A stretch of 64,000 nucleotides of DNA from Kitasatospora sp. NBC_01287 (GCF_026340565.1 NZ_JAPEPB010000001.1:2418001-2482000), one strand, 5' to 3'. Positions 35,701-45,855 are shown, counted from the stretch's first letter. Program-made: numbers and translations. The notes: a model not told the origin generated them from the letters alone.

Positions 35701-38700
35701 GGCCGGCGAGGTTGTAGGCATACCGGGTGGTGTCGCTGAGGGCGTCCGTTACCGAGGTGCGCTCGCCCGCCGCGTCGAAGTGCGCGGTGGTCTGATGGCC
35801 CTTCGGATCGAGGGTAGCGGTCAGATCCCCCGCGTCGTCGTAGGTGTTCGTGGTGGTGTACGCCGCGGCCGTCGGCTGACGCACGATCTGCGTGGAGGTG
35901 ACTTCACGACCCAGGTCGTCGTAGGTGGCCTGGGTGGTCGCCCCGGTCGGGTCGGTCTGGGACAGTGGCTCGCCGTCGAGGTCGTAGGTGATCTGCGCGG
36001 TGGGCGTGGTGCCACCGATCGACGGCTTGGTGACCTGGACGGGGTTGCCGAGCTGGTCATAGGTCGTGGTCGACACGCGGTCGAGGCCGGATGGGTCGAC
36101 GGTGACGGTCTTGGGCCGGCCCATGGCGTCGTAGTCGACCTGGGTGACGGACGTGAAGGTTGTCGCCTTGTCCGGGGTGGTGTAGCTGTTCGCGGCGACG
36201 GCGAGGTGTTCGCCGGTGCTGTCGAAGGTGTGGGTGGTGGTGGTGATGTTGCCGTCGGGGTCCTTGACGGCGGCGGGTTCGCCGAAGGTGTTGTAGCCGG
36301 TGCGGGTTTCGGCGGCCGCGGCGGGCAGGGTGACGGGTTGGCCGGTGGTGGTGTTGAAGACGGTGGTGGGGGTGGGTGGGGCGTCGGTGATGGCGAGTTG
36401 GCCGGCCGGGTCGTGGAAGTAGCTGGTGGTGTAGTTGGCCGGGGTGGCGCCGGTGGTGTTGCCGTTGGGGCTGGTGGTGGTCAGGGGCAGACCGCGCTGG
36501 TCGTAGGTGTGGGTGGTGGTGGAGTTCTGCGGGGTGTTCTTGACGGTGGCGGTGAGCAGGTCGCCGGCGGTGTCGTAGGTGTTGTCGGTTTCGCGGGTGG
36601 TGGTGCCGTCGGTGAGTTTGCTGCTCAGGACGGAGTTGGTGGCGTCGTAGGTACTGGTGGTGATTCGGTTGAGGCCGCCGGGGTCGACGGTGGTGCTGGT
36701 GGCGCGTCCTGCTTGGTCGTAGGTGTTGGCGACGGTGGTGCTGCCGCCGCCGGTGATGCGTCGGGTCAGTTGTCCGGCCGCGTCGTAGGTGTTGGTCTGC
36801 AGGACCACGTTGCGGGTGGTGCCGTCGAACTGGGCGGTGGTGGGGTTGAAGTTGTGGAAGGCGTCGAGGTCGACCTCGGCGACCGTGTTGTCGTCGTTGT
36901 AGTAGGTGTGGGTGGTGCGGCCCATCGCGTCGGTGTCGGTGGCCAGGCGGCCGGCCGGGTCGTAGGCGCGGGAATCGATGACCTGCCAGTGCGCGGCGAG
37001 GGGGTTGTCGGGGTTGCCGGTGTAGTTGGCGATGGCGGTCTGCTGCAGCCAGCCCTGCGGGGAGTGGGAGTACTGGTAGTTGGTGCCGGCCGGGTCGGTT
37101 TTGGTGGCGGTGTTGCCGTACGGGTCGTAGGTGTAGGTGTTCTTGGCGCCTGCGGGGTCGGTGCTCTGCCACAGGAGGTCGGTGGTGCTGTAGTACGCCC
37201 AGGTGCTGGTGCGCGGCGCGTCTGCGCCGGTGGTGTCGGCGAGGGTCTGGGCGGTCTTGTCGCCGTCCGCGTCGTAGGTGTAGGTGGTGCGGGGGGTGTG
37301 GACGGTCCCGGTGACGGCGTCGGTGGTGGCGGGGTCGGTCTCGGTGAGCGGGTTGCCCTGCCCGTCCCAGGTGTAGGTGGTGGTGGTCGTGGTGGGGGTC
37401 TGGCCCTGGCCACAGTTCGTGCACGCCTGGGCACTGGACAGCGCGCGGCCGAGGTTGTCGTACGTGTAGGTGGTGGTCAGGCCCAGTGGGCTGACGGTCC
37501 TGGTGAGGTTGCCGGCCGCGTCGTAGGAGTTCTGGCTCTCCTGGGCGGCCGGGACGCCGGCGGCCTGCCCGTAGGCGGAGGTGTCCAGGGTGTTGGTGAC
37601 GGTGGCGGGCAGGCCTGGCGGCTGGGTGCCGCTGCCGCCGGTCGCCGCTTCGCTGCCGGTGGTGTAACTGGTGTAGGTGGTACGGCCCTTGGGGAAGTCG
37701 GCGGTGGCCGGAAGGGTCGTGGAGGTCAGCTGCCCGGCCGTGTTGTACGTGTATGTCGTGGTGTAGGTGGTGTCACCGGGCCCGTTGGAGCGCGCGTCGC
37801 TGGAGGTCAGCATCGCGTCGTTCATCGGGTTCAGCGCGTTGCCGCCGTCCAGGTAGTACGTGGCGTAGCTGGTGTGGCAGGTGGAGGGGTTCTGGCAGGT
37901 GGTGGTGGAGACGGTGTTACCGCGGGCGTCGTGGCCGGTGGTGACAGTGTGTCCGTCGGGGTCGGTGGTGCTGTAGAGGAACCCGTTGGTGTCGTAGGTG
38001 TAGCGGGTGGTGTTCCCGGAGGCGTCCGCGTAGGAGACGAGCTTGGCGGTGTGGGTGTCGTAGGTGTAGGTGAGGGCGTTGCCGGTGGGGTCGGTGACGG
38101 TGGTGGTGGTCACCGGGATGGTGCCGCCTGCGCCGCGCATGGCCGTGTAGTGGCCCTGGGCCTGGGCGGCGGTCAGGCGCGAGGGGTAGTAGGAGACCTC
38201 GGCGATCTGTCCGCTGAAGTACGGGGCGCTGGTGCTGGGCCAGTTCCAGCCCCGCACGTCGCCGCCGCCCACGTACACGTAGGGTGCGCCGTTGTAGATG
38301 ATCGGTCCGGCGTTGGTCAGCGAGGCGCTCTGGGTGCCGTCGAGGTAGATGCTCTGGCCGGTGCTGTCGCCGGTCAGGATCGCCTGGTGCCACTGGCCGT
38401 CGGTGACGGTGCGGTCGGAGGTCATCGCGGTGACCGGGGAGGACCAGAACATGCCGTGCAGGCGGCCGTCGGCGCCCACGTACAAGGCGGGGTCGTTGGC
38501 CTGCGGGGTGCCACCCATCGGGGTGTCCTGGTAGCTGTAGAGCACGCCGCTGGTGGTGGTCTTGAACCACAGCTCCACGGACGCCGAGCCCTGGGTGGGT
38601 GCGGCGTTGGAGGGCAGTTGCAGGAGCGAGTTGGTGCCGTTGAAGGTGGCCGCCTGCTCCTGCGGGTCGCCGGAGGGACCTGGGGCGCCCAGCGTGGTGC

Positions 38701-41700
38701 TGGTGTAGGTGCCCGAGGTCAGGTCGGGCAGGGCGGTGCCGAGTTCGTCCTGCGCGTACCAGGATCCCGTCGGGTCGTTCAGGCGCCAGTAGCCGAAGGC
38801 GCTGTCCTGGACGACCTGGGTGCGGAAGGCGCTCGCCGCGTCCAGCCCGTTGCCCGCGCTCGCGGTGGTCGCGCTCTGGTACTGCGTGGCGATCGTGCCG
38901 GCGTCGAGCGCGTAGCCGTAGAGGGCGAAGTCGGCCAGGGAGCCGTTGAGGTGGCCGCTGGTGTCGGCGGGCGCGTTGGGCCAGCCGCCCTGGACGTTGC
39001 CGGCGCCCAGGTAGGCGTAGCCGTTGCCGTTGTAGGTGAGGGTGCCGGTGAGGGGGGCGCCGGTGGTGTGGCCGTCGAGGTAGAGCTGCTGGGTGGTGGT
39101 GTTGGCGGTCAGGACGGCGTAGTGCCACTGGCCGTCGGTGACGGTGGTGTCGGAGACGGTGTTGGCGGGGGTGCCGTTCCACAGTTCGCCGTGGAGCTTG
39201 TTGTCGGAGCCGACGTACAGGGCGGGGTTCCAGCGGTTGGCGGCGCCGCTCTGGCCGCCGCTGGTGTTGCCGAGCGGGTAGTTCTGGAAGCTGTAGAGGA
39301 CGCCGGGGGCGGTGGTTTTGAACCACAGGGAGATGGTGGAGTTGGCGCCCGCTTGCGGCATGGCGTTGGGCGGTAGCTGCAGGTAGGAGGTGGTGCCGTT
39401 GAAGGTGGTGGCGGTGGAGGTGCCCGAGGCCCACGGTCCGGCCGTGCCCTGGGTGGTGTTCACCTGGGTGCCGCGGTTCTGCGCGAGGGCGGCGGAGGAG
39501 AGGAGTTCGGTGGCCTGGTTGCCGCTCGCGTCGTCCAGGCGCCAGTACCCCGAGGGCTGGTTGGAGGTGATCGCGGTGTCGTAGGCGGAGGGCGTGTTGG
39601 GGGTGACGCCCTGGGCCGCGCTCTGGGTGGTGGCCTGGGTGTAGAGGGAGGAGACGGTGCCGGCCGACAGACCGTGAGGGAAGATCGCGGTGTCGGCGAG
39701 TTGCCCGGTGAAGTGCCCGAACGGTGTGGCTGCCGCATTGGGCCACTGGTCGGCATTGCCCGCGCCCAGGTACAGGTAGTGGATACCGTTGGGGATGATC
39801 GTGCCCGACAGCGGGCCGGCGCTCAGTTGACCGTCCAGGTAGAGGCTCTGCGAGGTGCCGGAGTCCGCGGACAGGACCGCGAAGTGCCACTTGCCGTCGT
39901 TGACCGCCGAGGCGCTGACCATCGGGGTGGGTATGCCGCCGCAGTAGAACTCGCCGTACAGCTTTCCGTCCGAGCCCACGTACAGCGCCGGGTTCCACGA
40001 CGCGTTGGCCGGAGTCTGCGCGGCGTCCAGCGGCGTGCTCTGGTAGCCCGCCAACGTGCCGCTACCGGTGGTCTTGAACCACAGCGCGATACCCGCCGGC
40101 CCCTGGGCGGGGATCATCGCCGAGGGCAGTTGCACCGACGAGGTGCTCCCGTCGAAGGACGCCGCCCCGCCCGAGCCGGTCATCGGACCGGCCGCCCCCA
40201 GCGTCACACCCGTGTACGTGCCGTTGTTCGGCGTCGGCCGCGGGCTGTAGATCTCGTTGGCGGCCTGCGTGCCCGCCTGGTCCGACATCCGCCAGTAGTC
40301 CTGCGGGGTCGAGCCCATCACCTGCCCGCGGTACTCCTGCGCCGAACCACTGACCGACGGCTGGCTGATCTTCCATGTGCCGCCGTTGGCGTCGGTGACC
40401 TGCGTGGCCCGGTCCCGCACCCCGTCGTAGGAGACCGCCAGCTTCGTCTTGCCGCTGGGCAGCTTCAAGGCGCTCAACTCGGTCGAGGCCTTGGCGCCGG
40501 CCTGGTAGACCGCGGCCACCGCCGGCGCGCCCAGCGTGTGGTCGTACACGGCGACATCGGCGATCTGGCCCCGGAAGTGCGAGTTCCCGTCCCCGCTCGC
40601 CGCCGGCACCGAGGGCCACGGGCTGCCCCGGGTGAAACCGGCCCCGATGTAGGTGTTCTGCTGGTCCAGCGGGTTGATCACCCCGGCCACCGACCCGATC
40701 GCGTTACCGTCCAGATACAGGCTCTGGCTGCCGCCCGATCCCGTCAGCAGCGCGTAGTGCCAGGCACCATCGGTCACCGCCCCCGCCGAGGTGATCGGAG
40801 CCAGGCCGATCGAGGGACCGTACAGCTCACCACGAAGACGCCCGTCCGTGCCCACGTACAGCAGCGGACTCGCCTCCGAGGGCGACGCCGACAACGGGCC
40901 GTTCTGATAGGCCGCCACCACACCCGGCGACGTCGTCTTGAACCACAACCCCAACGACACGTAGCTGTTGCGCAGCAGGCCGCCCGGCAGCGCCACCGCC
41001 GAGGACGACCCGTCGAAGGAGGCCGCCGTCGCCCCCGAGCCCACCGCCGCACCCGGCGCACCCAGCGACACACCACCCACGTACTGCGCGACGTCGTTGC
41101 CCTGGTTGGCGATCTCCTCGCTGGCCGCGTTCGTCCCCGAGGACTCACCCAGGCGCCAATACGAGGAGGGGTTCGTGTCCAGCGTCGCCGAGCGCACGTG
41201 CGAACCCGGCGTGTACGAGTACGTCGTGCACGAAGCCGCCGAGTTGCCGCCCGTCGCCGGCGCGCACACCTGGTCCAACTCATCCGCGTTCGAACCGTTG
41301 TAGGTGTAGGTCCAGGCCAACGCGGTGCTCGCATCGCCCCCGGCCGCCGGATCGGTGATCACCTTCGCCACATGCCGGCCACCCGAGGTCCAGCTCAGGT
41401 GCAGCGCCCGGCCCGAGGCAGCGTCCGTCACCGTGTCCAGCAGGCCACCGGTGTAGTGCAGGCTCTGCACATGCCCCTCGGCGTCCTGGATCGCGGTGAG
41501 CGCGTACCAGGAACCGACCGGCGTCTGGAACGTGTACCGCATACCGCTCTTCAGCAGCAGCACGAACCCGCCCGACACACTCGTCAGCGTCTCGTACTCA
41601 CCCGCCGCCGGCACGTACTGCGAGGCGTTCCTCGGATCCTGCCCCAACCGCTCGGCCCGCCCCGACGCATCGGTCAACACCACCGAACCCGACCCGTCAC

Positions 41701-44359
41701 CGTCCGGCTGCACCCGCATGTCGAACACCGACGTCCAACCCGCACCGAACAACGTGCCCGTCCGCGGATCCAACGAGTTGTACGACCGCGTCACCGCCAA
41801 CGCCGGACCCACCGACTTCACGTCCGCATCCGACGCCGTCGTCGTGTAGTTCCCCACCTGCGGATCGAACGTATGCCCCTGACCGTCATCCGCCGCACCA
41901 CCCAGATGCGAGGTGATCGGCGGCTGCTGCACCTGCGTCGAGATCCCCGACCAACTCGTCCACGCACTCATCAACTGCTGGTCACCGTCCGCGACGGTCC
42001 ACCAGTAACTGGTGTTCCACGCCAACACACCCGCCGGCACCGACCAACTCTGCCCCCACTGCCAACCGGAATCGGCCACCTTCGTACGGCCATCGGCCGA
42101 ATACACCTGGAAGTCGTAATTCACCCCCGACCCCGGATAGTTGTCGGGATCGTGCCCCACCGCCGACAACTGCGGCGTCAACGACCCCGACACCGTGCCA
42201 CTCAACGGCGTGTACGAGTCGATCTGCGGTTGCGTGTTCTGACCGACTGCCCCGATGCAGCCCTGCCAGGGAATTCCGTAGGAGTCGTGCAGCGACACCG
42301 TGCCGTTCACATAGCCGTCGAAGCACACCGAGTACTGCGTCCCGAGTTTCGGCAGCACCGGGATGACCGCGTTGACCGTGACCGACTGACCCGTCTGGAC
42401 CAGGCCCGACACGCCCACGAGTGGCGCGTTCACCGACTGCTCGTTGCCGTTGCTGTCGAAGACCCGTGCCTTCAACTGCATGCTGGAGGAGTTCCACCAG
42501 TTCGCTGCCAGGTTCGTCATCGTGACCTGAACCGAGCCGGTGCTGTTGTAGGTCGGCTGCGTGTAGCTGCCCGCCACCGTGGAGCTGGCGGCCCAGTCGG
42601 CGTAGGTGACGTACAGGTAGGGCGGGTAGCTGGAGTTGACGCTGGCGAACTGCTTCCAAGCGTTGCTGTCTGTGCTGCTGGAGGTCACGGCGAGGCCCAG
42701 GTTGTCACCGCCGAACGCCCAGGAACTCACCAGCTGCGACCCGGTCGCGGAGTGACTGTCGCCGAGATCGATCTTCTCCCACTGGCTGCCGCTGCCGCAG
42801 CTCGTGCCGGCACCGAAGCTTCCCTGGCCGATCCGCCCACCGATGCTGACGCCCGGATAGGTGTTGATCGAGGAGGGGTTCCAGGTGGAGCTGATGGCCG
42901 AGACATCGACCTCGTGCTGCCCGCAGTCGTAGGACCACACGTCGTACAGGCTCAGGCCGACGCTCTGGATGTAGTTCTTGCCCACCGCGGAGGACACGGG
43001 GAAGAGCAGGTAGCTGTTCGCCACATGTCCGCCGCCATCGTACGTGCCCGCCTTCAGCACGCTTTGCGTCGAGTAGTTCGCCTTGAAGGGCGACATCACA
43101 TAAGTGGACTGCCCGACGTTGACGCCTGAGACAGTGCTGGGGTCGACCTGCACCGGGAAGACACGGTGCGGGTCGTGCAGCCAAGCGCTGTCCAAGGTCA
43201 TCTGGAGCGCGGGGACGCCGTTGACCACGGTCAGCTGATACGTCACGGCATCGGACATGGCCCCCTGATCCGACTTCGGATCAATGGCGGAGTCCTCCAT
43301 GAAACCATGCGGAATCGTCAGCCGGACCTGGCCCGAGCTGTCGGTGAAGACCGCGTTCCCGGTCGCGTCGAGCGCGACGCTGACGCCGGTCAGCTGCAGC
43401 GGGAAGGTCCAGACGGTCGGCGCCGAGGCGTCGTGCAGAATCAGCGACTCCTTGCCGCCGGTCGCAAGCGCGTCGTACTGGACGTCGGCAGAAGGCTGAG
43501 CGCCCGCATAGGTCAGCGTGTCGCCACTCGCGGTCGCGGTCACCGGCAGCGCGCCCTGAAGGCCGTAGGCGACATCGTGGCTCGCGTCGATCGGGAAGTC
43601 CACGAGCGCCGAGGAGTTCGCCATCGGCCCGAAGGTCAACTGCTGGCTGTTGGCCTTCTCGGTCCACCGGCCGTCAGCGCGCTGTGTCAGCCCCGTGTCG
43701 ATGTCTGCCCAGGTTCCGTCCGGCTTCTGATAATGCACCGGCCGCGGGTACATCCGCACAGTCTTCGTGCCGTCAGCGTTCTGGTACGTCGAGGTCGTCG
43801 CCGTACGCGCGGCCATGACCTCGACCCCTGCCGGAGCCGGGGTCTGCACAGTCGTCGCCGGCGGGGAACTCGTCGGCACGTCGGCGGCCGTCGAGCCGAA
43901 CGCCGCGCTGACTCTCCTCTGCTGAGCGGCCTGGTCAGCCCGCGTCGATGTCGCCGGAGGGTCCACCTTCTGGGTAGGCGCCGCCCTGCGAGCCTGGTCG
44001 GATGTCTGCGGGCCAGCGCTCTTCCCCTTGGGCTGTCCCGCTGGGGGCAGCTCTCCCGGAGCAGGCGTGTGCGCGGAGTCATCCGGCCCTTGGTCGCGTT
44101 GGGTGACCGCGCTGCCGACAGTGTGCGAACGCCCCGCGGCGGCGTCAGAGCGCTGCTGGGGAGGCTTGAGGGCAGCGGCAGCTGAAACCTGGCTCGCCGA
44201 CAGGGCCCATGCCGCCTGCGTGGACATGCTGACCACGATCGACATGCAGGCCAGGAGGACCAACCACCTTCGGCCGCCTCGATAGCCTCGGCCCACCAAT
44301 GATGCGGTGACGATGCGTATGGTCGACAGCAGGGCGTGACGCGGCAATGAGCGGCGCAA
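32750..44359 (-). CDS. Giant RHS/YD-repeat polymorphic toxin with four LamG domains
   Basis: This 3869-residue protein is read from TTG 44359 (GGGGG six bases upstream; other starts possible). Order: a membrane-spanning or signal segment (WLVLLACMSIVVSMSTQAAWA, near 35-55); a Pro/Ala-rich linker; a DNRLRE-type beta domain (near 410-580); four LamG-like lectin domains, each with YWR at its start and a LWFKTT motif (near 1060, 1355, 1605 and 1855); a long YD-repeat shell (near 2100-3400); the RHS core end with YGAGHPLDAVDRSGHND (near 3470); a Glu-rich coiled coil; and a toxin tip of about 120 residues after residue 3740 (EHVVLGVGEHSDALAGALRD, AGAHTFNDSNFGDI, WSSIQFYWRGAP). The tip may be the type-27 toxin class, but this is from memory and uncertain. 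The tip is more A+T-rich than the shell. Function: contact-dependent antagonism of nearby cells. Confidence 0.88.
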   Translation of the reverse strand: MRRSLPRHALLSTIRIVTASLVGRGYRGGRRWLVLLACMSIVVSMSTQAAWALSASQVSAAAALKPPQQRSDAAAGRSHTVGSAVTQRDQGPDDSAHTPAPGELPPAGQPKGKSAGPQTSDQARRAAPTQKVDPPATSTRADQAAQQRRVSAAFGSTAADVPTSSPPATTVQTPAPAGVEVMAARTATTSTYQNADGTKTVRMYPRPVHYQKPDGTWADIDTGLTQRADGRWTEKANSQQLTFGPMANSSALVDFPIDASHDVAYGLQGALPVTATASGDTLTYAGAQPSADVQYDALATGGKESLILHDASAPTVWTFPLQLTGVSVALDATGNAVFTDSSGQVRLTIPHGFMEDSAIDPKSDQGAMSDAVTYQLTVVNGVPALQMTLDSAWLHDPHRVFPVQVDPSTVSGVNVGQSTYVMSPFKANYSTQSVLKAGTYDGGGHVANSYLLFPVSSAVGKNYIQSVGLSLYDVWSYDCGQHEVDVSAISSTWNPSSINTYPGVSIGGRIGQGSFGAGTSCGSGSQWEKIDLGDSHSATGSQLVSSWAFGGDNLGLAVTSSSTDSNAWKQFASVNSSYPPYLYVTYADWAASSTVAGSYTQPTYNSTGSVQVTMTNLAANWWNSSSMQLKARVFDSNGNEQSVNAPLVGVSGLVQTGQSVTVNAVIPVLPKLGTQYSVCFDGYVNGTVSLHDSYGIPWQGCIGAVGQNTQPQIDSYTPLSGTVSGSLTPQLSAVGHDPDNYPGSGVNYDFQVYSADGRTKVADSGWQWGQSWSVPAGVLAWNTSYWWTVADGDQQLMSAWTSWSGISTQVQQPPITSHLGGAADDGQGHTFDPQVGNYTTTASDADVKSVGPALAVTRSYNSLDPRTGTLFGAGWTSVFDMRVQPDGDGSGSVVLTDASGRAERLGQDPRNASQYVPAAGEYETLTSVSGGFVLLLKSGMRYTFQTPVGSWYALTAIQDAEGHVQSLHYTGGLLDTVTDAASGRALHLSWTSGGRHVAKVITDPAAGGDASTALAWTYTYNGSNADELDQVCAPATGGNSAASCTTYSYTPGSHVRSATLDTNPSSYWRLGESSGTNAASEEIANQGNDVAQYVGGVSLGAPGAAVGSGATAASFDGSSSAVALPGGLLRNSYVSLGLWFKTTSPGVVAAYQNGPLSASPSEASPLLYVGTDGRLRGELYGPSIGLAPITSAGAVTDGAWHYALLTGSGGSQSLYLDGNAIGSVAGVINPLDQQNTYIGAGFTRGSPWPSVPAASGDGNSHFRGQIADVAVYDHTLGAPAVAAVYQAGAKASTELSALKLPSGKTKLAVSYDGVRDRATQVTDANGGTWKISQPSVSGSAQEYRGQVMGSTPQDYWRMSDQAGTQAANEIYSPRPTPNNGTYTGVTLGAAGPMTGSGGAASFDGSTSSVQLPSAMIPAQGPAGIALWFKTTGSGTLAGYQSTPLDAAQTPANASWNPALYVGSDGKLYGEFYCGGIPTPMVSASAVNDGKWHFAVLSADSGTSQSLYLDGQLSAGPLSGTIIPNGIHYLYLGAGNADQWPNAAATPFGHFTGQLADTAIFPHGLSAGTVSSLYTQATTQSAAQGVTPNTPSAYDTAITSNQPSGYWRLDDASGNQATELLSSAALAQNRGTQVNTTQGTAGPWASGTSTATTFNGTTSYLQLPPNAMPQAGANSTISLWFKTTAPGVLYSFQNYPLGNTSGGQSGAANRWNPALYVGSDNKLHGELWNGTPANTVSDTTVTDGQWHYAVLTANTTTQQLYLDGHTTGAPLTGTLTYNGNGYAYLGAGNVQGGWPNAPADTSGHLNGSLADFALYGYALDAGTIATQYQSATTASAGNGLDAASAFRTQVVQDSAFGYWRLNDPTGSWYAQDELGTALPDLTSGTYTSTTLGAPGPSGDPQEQAATFNGTNSLLQLPSNAAPTQGSASVELWFKTTTSGVLYSYQDTPMGGTPQANDPALYVGADGRLHGMFWSSPVTAMTSDRTVTDGQWHQAILTGDSTGQSIYLDGTQSASLTNAGPIIYNGAPYVYVGGGDVRGWNWPSTSAPYFSGQIAEVSYYPSRLTAAQAQGHYTAMRGAGGTIPVTTTTVTDPTGNALTYTYDTHTAKLVSYADASGNTTRYTYDTNGFLYSTTDPDGHTVTTGHDARGNTVSTTTCQNPSTCHTSYATYYLDGGNALNPMNDAMLTSSDARSNGPGDTTYTTTYTYNTAGQLTSTTLPATADFPKGRTTYTSYTTGSEAATGGSGTQPPGLPATVTNTLDTSAYGQAAGVPAAQESQNSYDAAGNLTRTVSPLGLTTTYTYDNLGRALSSAQACTNCGQGQTPTTTTTTYTWDGQGNPLTETDPATTDAVTGTVHTPRTTYTYDADGDKTAQTLADTTGADAPRTSTWAYYSTTDLLWQSTDPAGAKNTYTYDPYGNTATKTDPAGTNYQYSHSPQGWLQQTAIANYTGNPDNPLAAHWQVIDSRAYDPAGRLATDTDAMGRTTHTYYNDDNTVAEVDLDAFHNFNPTTAQFDGTTRNVVLQTNTYDAAGQLTRRITGGGSTTVANTYDQAGRATSTTVDPGGLNRITTSTYDATNSVLSSKLTDGTTTRETDNTYDTAGDLLTATVKNTPQNSTTTHTYDQRGLPLTTTSPNGNTTGATPANYTTSYFHDPAGQLAITDAPPTPTTVFNTTTGQPVTLPAAAAETRTGYNTFGEPAAVKDPDGNITTTTHTFDSTGEHLAVAANSYTTPDKATTFTSVTQVDYDAMGRPKTVTVDPSGLDRVSTTTYDQLGNPVQVTKPSIGGTTPTAQITYDLDGEPLSQTDPTGATTQATYDDLGREVTSTQIVRQPTAAAYTTTNTYDDAGDLTATLDPKGHQTTAHFDAAGERTSVTDALSDTTRYAYNLAGQLTRTTLPDGTATAFAFDQAGRTTATTHLDKDSSTVLSTSSGTYDADGNAITATDADGHTSTYTFDADDQLTQQVQPVTASSSITTSFGYDAAGNRTQYTHTRTAGGAPASVYYTFNSMGLPESTVEPPTAAYPNPADGTYTLSYDAAGEVVRDTQPGGVSESYGYDADGRKTSQSGAGAEATTATRTFGYDLDSRLTSATAGSDTNTYTYDDRGLVLGQAGAAGVSSFGYDALGNMTSRTDGAGAATFNYDADDRLAGLTDPLTGTQKTYQYDSASDLVSTSAGAGSATRTFGYDGLHRIVSDTLTNPGGAVEASIAYGYDPAGHTTSKTTAGTVGSGANSYSYDWAGRLTSWTGNSGTTSYSYDNDGNLTQSGPTTSTYDDRDRRVSSSGATFTYDARGALTATTRSAATTQVSFDAFDQQVTNGTSSYSYDALGRLAATGSATFSYDRTSDDATSDGTSSYERDPGGNLIALTTAAGPVLAYSDSHEDLVGTYTATGSTLASSTSFDPWGAVLAAAGSTSSIGYQDDWTDPGTKLLNTAARWYDPSAGSFTSRDTATLAPTTAAEADRYAYGAGHPLDAVDRSGHNDIEPQGGGFAGGLSPEGGDGPGAEGEAGEGPHGSFDGKAPSVEAGDHTYSSPDDGQSELEEANERALEAEREVEAERNLHENEIQEDQRIEDENEPEVEQQDTNADTTSDDTVSTTGDGTGDSGGDGRGGRGSTSGNTSRGSTTTTGRAQPARGTTQSRSGRFVDPAQAARTPSNTVRPMDNSTPTKAANNTITPQPGNTTSTPGDSPTNPLQIQADSNPAASASSTVQGTVDAAQTDSCGPDGEHVVLGVGEHSDALAGALRDAGDAGAHTFNDSNFGDIGEGGIPEWMHGVMRAAGSPDTRLSITLDGLPGATPEEAFQNAYIRGVGAGLKGAAQGGYGTAWEMSVVGRNAYFNSVDSDLGRSWSSIQFYWRGAPADVQEPNWAALRGLAGQ

Positions 44360-45047
44360 GGCCGACCCCCAAGCACGGAAAAAGGACCCCAGGTTGGGGA
44401 TGCCAGGGGATGTTCTAGTTGACGAACAATCAGTTCAGCAAACCAAATCCACACCTTGGACAGACGAATCCGCCTCATCGGTACCCGTACGTCCAGATTC
44501 TCCCGCCCAGGCACCGGAAAGATTTACGATCCCCTAGGCAACGCTTGGTTGAGATTTGCCTTGACAGGCCATCGACACCTGCCGTATATAGAGCTCCTCC
44601 AACTCACCGATGCACCCCGCCCCGTGCACTGGCGTACTCTCCATCACAGGAATTGATGAAGACGGAAGGCCTTGGAAGTAAAGCGAGTTCGGATAGGGAG
44701 TCAGCCTTGCCACACCCGTCAGCACTATCTGTTGGGTCGGTAGCCTTGGCCAGTACGTCAACGCGGACGGCGCCAGCTACGCCGCAGCATATGCCTCCGC
44801 AGCCCCAGCCCTCGCCTGCTCACACGAAACAGCTTTGACTGCACGCCAGATAATTTGCCGCCCATAATTTGCCGCCGCGATGCTGGACAGCCGGGGCACG
44901 GATGCCGCCAACTCCCGGTTGTAGCGAGCAGTGACCAAGGCTCGACCTCCATTGGTCTGCCCGGACGCCGGCCAAAGCGGTCCCTGGCAGGTCCCGTTCG
45001 ACCAGTGATCAACACTGACCACCACCAACCCTTCAAGGACCAGTCAG
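44360..45047. other. Gene-free stretch upstream of the RHS gene
   Basis: About 690 bases hold no convincing gene. The sequence is less G+C-rich than average and has no actinomycete codon bias in any frame. It should contain the promoter of the RHS gene (minus) and, near 45035, the AAGGA site of the small exported protein (plus). A weak ORF on the minus strand near 44777-45028 might be a gene remnant. Confidence 0.5.
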
Positions 45048-45602
45048 ATGGCCGTACGCCGCCTCTTCCGCTACCGCCGGCACTCCGCACGCGGCCTCAC
45101 CGCGCTGGCCGCCACCATCGCGGCAACAGTCACTGCGGCGGCCCTGCTGTGGCCCGGACACCACAGCGCCGCACCGCATCAACCGAGAGTCATCGTCGCG
45201 GATGTCTCGGGCCGGGCCACCGCCTGCCTCGCCAGCGACAGTGCGACAGCCGCGCGAACAAGCGAAGTGGCCCAGGTCTGGACAGCCATGCAGACAGCCG
45301 GAACCCAGGGCACGAAGAACATCCAGCAACTGATCGAGCCCGCCGCCAATGCGACCCAAGCTCAGCCCTACCTCGCAAGCCTGATCACCCAGCACTGCGA
45401 CCTGATCATCACCGTTGGACCCGCCTTCGGACAGGCTGTCCCCGCACTCGCCAAGGCAGACCCCACAGTCCGGTTCACCGCAGTCGACTCGTCGCTGACA
45501 AGTTCTCCGGCCGACGTCACCCTGGTAGAGCCGCAGCAGGCGAACGAACTTGTCCAACAACAGCTCCAGGGGCTGCGGCACAACACAACCTCTCACCCGT
45601 AG
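45048..45602 (+). CDS. Small exported protein with BMP-like (type 1 periplasmic-binding) motif
   Basis: This 184-residue protein starts at ATG after AAGGACCAGTCAG. An N-terminal membrane or signal segment reads LTALAATIAATVTAAALLW. The remainder contains QPRVIVADVSGRATACLASD and QHCDLIITVGPAFGQAVPAL then VRFTAVDSSLTSSPADVTLV, like one half of BMP/PnrA-type substrate-binding domains that bind nucleosides. Full BMP proteins are about twice as long, so this is a short relative found singly in Streptomyces. No transporter genes are adjacent. Confidence 0.65.
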   Translation: MAVRRLFRYRRHSARGLTALAATIAATVTAAALLWPGHHSAAPHQPRVIVADVSGRATACLASDSATAARTSEVAQVWTAMQTAGTQGTKNIQQLIEPAANATQAQPYLASLITQHCDLIITVGPAFGQAVPALAKADPTVRFTAVDSSLTSSPADVTLVEPQQANELVQQQLQGLRHNTTSHP

Positions 45603-45855
45603 TTCGACCGAGCCCTTTCAAGTCGTCCAGGGCCGGGGGCGGCGGGTGCCTTCCGCCCGGCCGCCGGAGTCTGCACGGCTATCGGTGAACCTCAGCCGTG
45701 TACGCCATAGATATCCGTTCCCACGTGGGGAGGCACTACGACAGCCCGGTCGGGACCGCACACCGCACGAGAGCCCGTAGTCGCCACCCGACCGGTGGGA
45801 GACTCCACTCTCAGCCGGCTGCGCCTGACCGGGGCAGCCCTCGCCGTTCCCCGGG

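Noticed and set aside
33938..39376. A plus-strand ORF of over 1800 codons opposite the RHS gene
   Set aside because: It is the complement of the YD-repeat gene: Gly/Val/Arg-rich without domains, caused by G+C-rich third positions and repeats in the real frame.
44419..44838. Possible small gene upstream of the RHS gene
   Set aside because: No ribosome site, no actinomycete codon bias and no recognisable motif; treated as non-coding.
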